64,000 bases of DNA, from assembly GCA_950096985.1 (NCBI GenBank), contig CATNBA010000002.1, forward strand, positions 39,835 through 103,834. Direction: 5' to 3'. The notes beneath the pieces are model-generated. The model made no database searches, was not told where the DNA came from, and saw nothing but the letters and a program-made list of their open reading frames with translations. Each line of letters opens with the position of its first letter. The first letter of the stretch is position 1. Below, in pieces: positions 58,774 to 64,000 of the stretch. This DNA comes from an uncultured Candidatus Melainabacteria bacterium (GTDB lineage: Bacteria; Cyanobacteriota; Vampirovibrionia; Gastranaerophilales; Gastranaerophilaceae). The position numbers and the translations under genes were made by a program.

Positions 58774-61266
58774 ATGTTCGAACGTTTTACGGAAAAAGCG
58801 ATAAAAGTTATTATGCTGGCTCAAGAAGAGGCGCGCAGGCTTGGTCATAACTTTGTTGGTACCGAGCAGGTATTGCTTGGTTTAATCGGCGAAGGGACAG
58901 GTGTTGCCGCTAAGACATTGAAGTCAATGGGTGTAACCCTAAAAGATGCCAGAGCAGAGGTTGAAAAAATTATTGGCAGAGGCTCAGGATTTGTGGCTGT
59001 TGAAATTCCATTCACGCCGCGAGCTAAAAGAGTTCTTGAATTATCTTGGGATGAGGCAAGACAATTAGGTCATAATTATATCGGAACTGAACACCTTTTA
59101 CTTGGTTTAATTCGTGAAGGCGAAGGTGTTGCTGCACGTGTTCTTGAAAATCTTGGCGTTGATTTGAATAAAATTAGAAGTAATGTTGTTAAAATGCTTG
59201 GTGAAAGCAAACCTCAATCTGTTTCATCAGGCGGGTCAAGTTCTTCATCATCTTCATCAGGCGGAAAAACAAAAACACCAAGTCTTGATGAATTCGGTCG
59301 CGACTTGACTCTTGCGGCTCAAGAACTTAGGCTTGACCCTGTTGTAGGCAGAGAAAAAGAGATTGAACGTGTTATTCAAATTCTTGCGCGTCGTACAAAA
59401 AATAACCCTGTTCTTATCGGGGAACCGGGAGTTGGTAAAACGGCTGTTGCGGAAGGACTTGCTATAAGAATTGTGAATGCCGAAGTCCCTGATATTTTAG
59501 ATGGTAAAAAAGTAATTCAGCTGGATATGGGCTTGCTTGTTGCAGGTACAAAATATCGTGGTGAATTTGAAGAACGCTTGAAAAAAATTATGGATGAAAT
59601 TCGTCAGGCAGGTAATATTATTCTTGTCATAGACGAAATGCACACTCTTATAGGTGCAGGTGCGGCAGAAGGTGCTATTGATGCTGCTAATATCTTAAAA
59701 CCTGCTTTATCCAGAGGTGAAATTCAAGTTATCGGTGCAACCACACTTGATGAATACAGAAAGTATGTCGAAAAAGATTCTGCGTTGGAACGTCGTTTTC
59801 AATCAGTTATTATCGATGAACCTTCAGAAGATGAATCTATAGAAATTATTAAAGGTTTAAAGCCAAAATATGAAGAACACCACAAATTAATAATTTCCGA
59901 TGATGCAATCGTTTCTGCGGTTAAATTATCAAACAAGTATATTACAGACAGATTTTTGCCTGATAAAGCTATTGACGTTATTGACGAAGCATCATCTAAA
60001 GTTCGTTTGAAAGTTTCTAATCTTTCACCGGAAGGAAAAGAGCTTGAAAAAGAACTACGTTCAATTATTAAAGAAAAAGAAGATGCTATTAGAAATCAAG
60101 AATTTGAAAAAGCATCACAACTTAGAGATGATGAAGCTGAAATGAAAGACAGAATTCGTGAAATGGCTCAACAATATAGAGAACAGCACGAGGCTAATAA
60201 ACCGACGGTTACTGCTGAAAACGTAGCCGAAGTAATTGCAACTATGACAGGTGTTCCTGTTACAAAACTGACTGAAGGTGAAAGCGAAAGATTGCTTAAG
60301 CTTGAAGATACATTGCATGAAAGAGTTATCGGTCAACATGATGCGGTAGTTGCTATCGCAAAAGCTATCAGACGTGCTCGTGTAGGCTTAAAGTCACCTA
60401 ACAGACCTATCGGAAGTTTTATTTTTGCAGGTCCTACCGGTGTGGGTAAAACCGAACTTGCAAAATCTCTTGCTGAGGCTGTATTTGGTTCTGAAGATAA
60501 TATGATAAGAGTTGATATGTCTGAATTTATGGAAAAACATTCAACTGCAAAACTTATCGGTTCGCCTCCAGGATACGTAGGTTATGATGATGGCGGGCAC
60601 TTAACTGAACTTGTTCGTAAAAAACCTTACAGTGTAATCCTGTTCGATGAAATCGAAAAAGCTCACCCTGATGTATTCAACATCATGTTGCAAATCCTTG
60701 ATGACGGTCGTTTGACTGATGCTAAAGGTCGTCACGTTAACTTCAAAAATACAATTATTATTATGACTTCTAACGTAGGTGCAAGTATGATTACGACTAC
60801 ATCTAAGTTAGGTTTCTCAACTGCTGAAGACGAATCTAAAGATAAATACGAAAAACTTAAAGATACAGTTTCAGAAGAAATGAAAAAGTCGTTCAGACCT
60901 GAATTCTTAAACCGTATTGATGAAACAATCGTATTCTCTCATCTGTCACAAGAAGAAATTAGAGAAATTGTTGACTTGATGTTGAAAGACTTGTTTAAAC
61001 GTCTGGCAGAACGTGAATTATCAATCGAAGTTACAGATGAAGTTAAAGACCATCTTGCTAAAAACGGTTATTCTGAGGCTTACGGTGCAAGACCGCTTAG
61101 AAGACTTATTCAACGAAAAGTTGAAGATATGCTTGCAGAAGAAATACTTTCAGGCAAATATTCTGCGGGAGATACAATTATCTTGAAACTTGTCGACGAT
61201 AAATTAACTTTTGATAAAAAAGCTAAACGTGCACGAAAAGAACAAGCAGAAGAAGTTGTTCAATAA
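58774..61266 (+). CDS. clpC: ATP-dependent Clp protease ATP-binding subunit ClpC
   Basis: ClpC is an AAA+ unfoldase that feeds substrates to ClpP. The 830-residue protein has the double Clp_N repeat ([28 protein letters not shown]), a Ser/Gly linker at about 150-168, Walker A sites [10 protein letters not shown] and [10 protein letters not shown], and a UVR motif in the coiled-coil middle domain ([17 protein letters not shown]). The ClpP loop is not identified with certainty. ClpC is the cyanobacterial and Gram-positive form. Confidence 0.96.
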   Translation: MFERFTEKAIKVIMLAQEEARRLGHNFVGTEQVLLGLIGEGTGVAAKTLKSMGVTLKDARAEVEKIIGRGSGFVAVEIPFTPRAKRVLELSWDEARQLGHNYIGTEHLLLGLIREGEGVAARVLENLGVDLNKIRSNVVKMLGESKPQSVSSGGSSSSSSSSGGKTKTPSLDEFGRDLTLAAQELRLDPVVGREKEIERVIQILARRTKNNPVLIGEPGVGKTAVAEGLAIRIVNAEVPDILDGKKVIQLDMGLLVAGTKYRGEFEERLKKIMDEIRQAGNIILVIDEMHTLIGAGAAEGAIDAANILKPALSRGEIQVIGATTLDEYRKYVEKDSALERRFQSVIIDEPSEDESIEIIKGLKPKYEEHHKLIISDDAIVSAVKLSNKYITDRFLPDKAIDVIDEASSKVRLKVSNLSPEGKELEKELRSIIKEKEDAIRNQEFEKASQLRDDEAEMKDRIREMAQQYREQHEANKPTVTAENVAEVIATMTGVPVTKLTEGESERLLKLEDTLHERVIGQHDAVVAIAKAIRRARVGLKSPNRPIGSFIFAGPTGVGKTELAKSLAEAVFGSEDNMIRVDMSEFMEKHSTAKLIGSPPGYVGYDDGGHLTELVRKKPYSVILFDEIEKAHPDVFNIMLQILDDGRLTDAKGRHVNFKNTIIIMTSNVGASMITTTSKLGFSTAEDESKDKYEKLKDTVSEEMKKSFRPEFLNRIDETIVFSHLSQEEIREIVDLMLKDLFKRLAERELSIEVTDEVKDHLAKNGYSEAYGARPLRRLIQRKVEDMLAEEILSGKYSAGDTIILKLVDDKLTFDKKAKRARKEQAEEVVQ

Positions 61267-61272
61267 AGATTA

Positions 61273-61294
61273 AGAACCGCCTTTCGGCGGTTCT
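61273..61294 (+). terminator. hairpin between clpC and pilC, weak terminator
   Basis: AGAACCGCC pairs with GGCGGTTCT around TTTC, a nine-base-pair G+C-rich stem. It lacks a proper T run (followed by ATTATATAAAG), so it may only partly terminate. It ends 12 bases before the pilC ATG. Confidence 0.55.
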
Positions 61295-61306
61295 ATTATA
61301 TAAAGT

Positions 61307-62533
61307 ATGGCAAAGTATAAGTACAAAGCATTAGAAAATAATACCAGAATTGTTGAAGGCGAAGTTGAAGCGCAGAGCTTAAGAGAGGCGCGCGAACAAA
61401 TACGAAAATTGGGGTTTGTGCCAACAAAAGTTTATACAGAGGATGTGCAGCATGAGGTGAAAACGGAAACGCATGTTGCTCAAACATCAATAAAGCATTT
61501 ATCTTTGTCGCAAAAAATAAGTTTTACCTCTCAATTGGAAACTCTTTTGACTGCAGGAATTCCTATATTAGAAGCATTACAGACTATTGAGAATAATTCT
61601 CCTGATGCTAAACTTAAAACTATCAGCCTTAATCTTAGAATAGGGATTATGTCGGGTTTAACTTTTGCTCAGGCTTTGAACAATTTGTACGGTAAAGTTT
61701 TCGACTCTGTTTATTGTGGTCTGATAAAGACAGGTGAGGATGCGGGTGAACTTGAAGCGACTTTACAAAGAATGCTTGTTATGCTTAGAAAACAGGATGC
61801 TATTAAGGGTAAAATTATCAATGCATCTATTTATCCCGGTGTTTTAATTGCTATGATGACAGGACTTTTGATTTTGTTTGCCAAATTTGTTTTTCCTAGA
61901 TTTGCGGAAATAATGGCTTTTAATGGCGCAGATTTGCCCCTTCTGGCACAGTTAATTATGGGAGTTTTCGATTTTATTGATAATTTCTGGTGGCTTGTTT
62001 TGATGATTATCGGAGCAGGATGTTATGTATTGATCAATTTGTTTAAAAATCCGCAATTTAAAAGCAAATGGGATGAATTTGTTTTGAAAATTCCTGTTGT
62101 ATCTGATTTTATCACCTTTATAAATTTATCAAACTTTATGACAGTAATGCATATTTCCTACGATGCAGGTGTACCTATTATGTCTGGGTTGGAACTTGCC
62201 AATAAGACTGTTGGAAATTACACAATAAAATCTAAAATATTTACTTCGGTAAATCTTGTTCGTGCAGGAAAAACTTTGACGGAGGCTTTTCAAAGAACTC
62301 TGGTCATTCCACAAGAACTGATTTCTATGCTTAGTGCAGGTGAAAAGTCGGGAACACTCGGGAAAATGTTTCATGACTGTGCAAATGTTATTGATAAAAA
62401 AGTTGATATGGCATTAGAAGCCATGACAAAACTCTTTGAGCCTGCTGTGATTTTGATAATGGGCGGGGCAGTATTACTTATAGCTATCGCTTTTTATCAA
62501 GCTTATGTTGGCATGTTGGGCTCACTTTTTTAG
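61307..62533 (+). CDS. pilC: type IV pilus / type II secretion inner-membrane platform protein PilC/GspF
   Basis: PilC/GspF anchors the pilus machine and couples the ATPase to pilin. The 408-residue protein starts with AKYKYKALENNTRIVEGEVEAQSLREAREQIRKLGF (seen as KYKALENN and REAREQIRKLGF), then two copies of the T2SSF domain (about 85-205 and 285-405) with the family's SLSQKISFTSQLETLLTAGIPILEAL. Three membrane helices are predicted. ATG 61307 has no good Shine-Dalgarno; a TATTAT lies seven bases upstream, so it may be leaderless or coupled to clpC. Confidence 0.93.
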   Translation: MAKYKYKALENNTRIVEGEVEAQSLREAREQIRKLGFVPTKVYTEDVQHEVKTETHVAQTSIKHLSLSQKISFTSQLETLLTAGIPILEALQTIENNSPDAKLKTISLNLRIGIMSGLTFAQALNNLYGKVFDSVYCGLIKTGEDAGELEATLQRMLVMLRKQDAIKGKIINASIYPGVLIAMMTGLLILFAKFVFPRFAEIMAFNGADLPLLAQLIMGVFDFIDNFWWLVLMIIGAGCYVLINLFKNPQFKSKWDEFVLKIPVVSDFITFINLSNFMTVMHISYDAGVPIMSGLELANKTVGNYTIKSKIFTSVNLVRAGKTLTEAFQRTLVIPQELISMLSAGEKSGTLGKMFHDCANVIDKKVDMALEAMTKLFEPAVILIMGGAVLLIAIAFYQAYVGMLGSLF

Positions 62534-62555
62534 TGCTATGTATACATATTTTATT

Positions 62556-63962
62556 TTACATTTTGCCTTTATTAAACCAGCCGATAATTTTGTCTAACAA
62601 ACCGTCGTCTTCGCTCATTTCAGTGTTTTTAAGTTTGTTTAATTTAGCTTGGATTTTTTCGTAATCAGGGTTGCCTTTGCCAATTTCAAGGTATTTTTCA
62701 TAGCATTCGACAGCATTCGGTTTGTTGTGAGTTTTTTCGTAAGCTTCGCCAAGTTTTCTCACAACTGTTGAATTTCTTTTATCAAGTTTATAAAGTTTTA
62801 AAAGATATTCTGCCTGCATGCTGTAGTCTCCGATGCTTTCTCTGAAATCTGCAAGTTTTTCCAATGCTTTTTTATCGGTTTCGTCAAGTTTTGAAATTCT
62901 TTCGTAGAACTCCATAGCGTGGTTTCTGTCATTGCTTTCTTCTAAAAGCATAGCAAGTGTATTCAACAGATCAATATCGTCACCTTTGAGCTGGTATGCG
63001 TTTAAAAATTCATTTATTGCAATGTCTTTGTTTCCGCGCACCAAATTATATTTGCCCCAGTTTAAATGAGCATTGTAATCATCGTTTTGTTCCTCAAAGA
63101 TTAATGCGCGCATTTGGTAGGTTAAAGGTGAATTCTTTTCAGCTTTATCAAATTCCTCAACGCTTTCAAGTGCTTTATTATATTCACCGTTCATATAGAA
63201 ATATTGCGCTTTAAGCGAGTGGTATTGTGCAATATGACCGTATTGGCTTTCCATTTGCTCCAGTTTTTCAAAAGCTTCGGATTTTTTACCCATATCTAAA
63301 AGACATCTTACTTTTGTAAGTTCATCAGATGTTACCTCAAATGCTTTTTTGCTGTCACCGTTTTTAACGTAAAGGTCTGCTAAAGCTTCTTTGATATTTG
63401 TTGTGTCAAACCCTGATTTTCTGGCACGTTCAAGTACTTCTATTGCACTGCCTAGGGCATTTTCTTTCAAATAAAGGTTTGCAAGTTTTGTGTAAACTTC
63501 TTCGTGTGTATTTTCATAATCAATTACTTTCAAATATTCATCAATTGCTTTAAGGTTGTTTTTCTCTTGCTCATAAAGAGTTGCCAGTACAAACCTTGCA
63601 TTTAACATATCGTTGTCTGTTTGAGCATTGTTAATTGCTTTTTTGTAATCATTAATTGCGTGTTCAAGTTTATGATCAACCATATGTAAATTTGCGCGAT
63701 ATACATAATATTTATATTTATCTGTTGATACATAAATATCCATTAGCTGTTCGTATGCAAGAATATTTGTTGCATCAGCTTCCAGAATTTTGGAGTAATA
63801 TTCAGCTGCTTCATCTTTGTTTTCCAAAAGCATTGAAAGATGTCCAAGACGTTCTAGAATACTTAAATCTTTCGAATTTCTTTCATAAAGTTTTTTATAT
63901 TCTTCATATGCTTGTGTGTATTGTTCGTTTTCTTCGTATTGTTCTGCTAATTGTAAGCTCAT
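62556..63962 (-). CDS. tetratricopeptide (TPR) repeat protein
   Basis: The 468-residue protein is built almost wholly of TPR units (AYEEYKKLYERNSKDLSILERLG, AAEYYSKILEADATNILAYEQL, AIDEYLKVIDYENTHEEVYTKLA, AVECYEKYLEIGKGNP and more), about ten or more repeats, ending with a short C-terminal helix (GLLDKIIGWFNKG). There is no signal peptide; it is probably a cytoplasmic scaffold. AAAGGAG is the Shine-Dalgarno. It converges with pilC, 22 bases apart, with no terminator visible. Whether it serves the pilus is not known. Confidence 0.88.
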   Translation of the reverse strand: MSLQLAEQYEENEQYTQAYEEYKKLYERNSKDLSILERLGHLSMLLENKDEAAEYYSKILEADATNILAYEQLMDIYVSTDKYKYYVYRANLHMVDHKLEHAINDYKKAINNAQTDNDMLNARFVLATLYEQEKNNLKAIDEYLKVIDYENTHEEVYTKLANLYLKENALGSAIEVLERARKSGFDTTNIKEALADLYVKNGDSKKAFEVTSDELTKVRCLLDMGKKSEAFEKLEQMESQYGHIAQYHSLKAQYFYMNGEYNKALESVEEFDKAEKNSPLTYQMRALIFEEQNDDYNAHLNWGKYNLVRGNKDIAINEFLNAYQLKGDDIDLLNTLAMLLEESNDRNHAMEFYERISKLDETDKKALEKLADFRESIGDYSMQAEYLLKLYKLDKRNSTVVRKLGEAYEKTHNKPNAVECYEKYLEIGKGNPDYEKIQAKLNKLKNTEMSEDDGLLDKIIGWFNKGKM

Positions 63963-64000
63963 TTTGTTACTCCTTTGTTATTATTATATATTAAAAACAA

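Overview
The window is A+T-rich, gene-dense bacterial DNA with short intergenic gaps, many start/stop overlaps (ATGA, TAATG) and clear sigma70-type promoters with 16-17 base spacers. The gene set suggests a non-photosynthetic relative of Cyanobacteria, most likely Melainabacteria/Vampirovibrionia (Gastranaerophilales-like). The grounds are: a prepilin with the FTLSEVLITLGIIGVVAAL type of N-terminus; a SigF/SigB-type sigma factor next to a prepilin peptidase; ClpC; glyQ without glyS beside it; GH57 and GH13-like glucan enzymes; no photosynthesis genes; and anaerobe-type genes (BadF/BcrA-type activase, clostridial-type ferredoxin). This assignment is an inference; no rRNA is present to confirm it.

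Layout. 1-4794 is a + strand run for RNA modification and ribosome maturation: activase tail, YkgJ protein, rlmN, dtd, an unusual RGG-like zinc-ribbon protein, rimM, trmD. 4778-13581 is mainly - strand: two hypotheticals, a GH57 enzyme, secreted proteins, a 58-residue ferredoxin with an operator-like palindrome, deoB, rlmH, mscS. 13668-28473 is the surface region: tcdA, a 1781-residue Pmp-like autotransporter followed at once by a voltage-gated cation channel, two alpha/beta hydrolases divergent from a LysR regulator, a pilin-like protein with a G10 tract in its leader, and a second autotransporter. 28644-31264 holds ogt, small orphan genes, tRNA-Gly(UCC) and a probable small RNA. 31265-38762 holds a parvulin, aminopeptidase P, an rRNA methylase, an RTX protein that overlaps dnaA, ruvA, prepilin peptidase and the sigma factor. 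38869-47582 holds gatC, pyrG, a nucleotide-kinase-like gene, glyQ, two amino-acid permeases, mazG and a lineage-type hypothetical pair. 47634-64000 holds an aminotransferase, Mla-type ABC components, pgi, trxB, pilT, recO, a GH13-like enzyme, a NarL-type response regulator, clpC, pilC and a TPR protein.

Shared themes are type IV pili or pseudopili (prepilin, pilD, pilT, pilC, SigF-like sigma factor), the outer envelope (two Pmp-type autotransporters, MlaE/F, RTX protein, several Sec-exported proteins) and glucan metabolism (GH57, GH13-like, pgi).

The most notable structural signals are: (i) six genes whose -10 box ends exactly six bases before an ATG with no Shine-Dalgarno, which predicts leaderless mRNAs and moves two start codons; (ii) a G10 tract that could switch a pilin on and off; (iii) two candidate small RNAs; (iv) a palindrome at the predicted ferredoxin transcription start; (v) a DnaA whose box-recognition motif has diverged; (vi) an orphan RGG/zinc-ribbon protein with a duplicated C-terminal domain.
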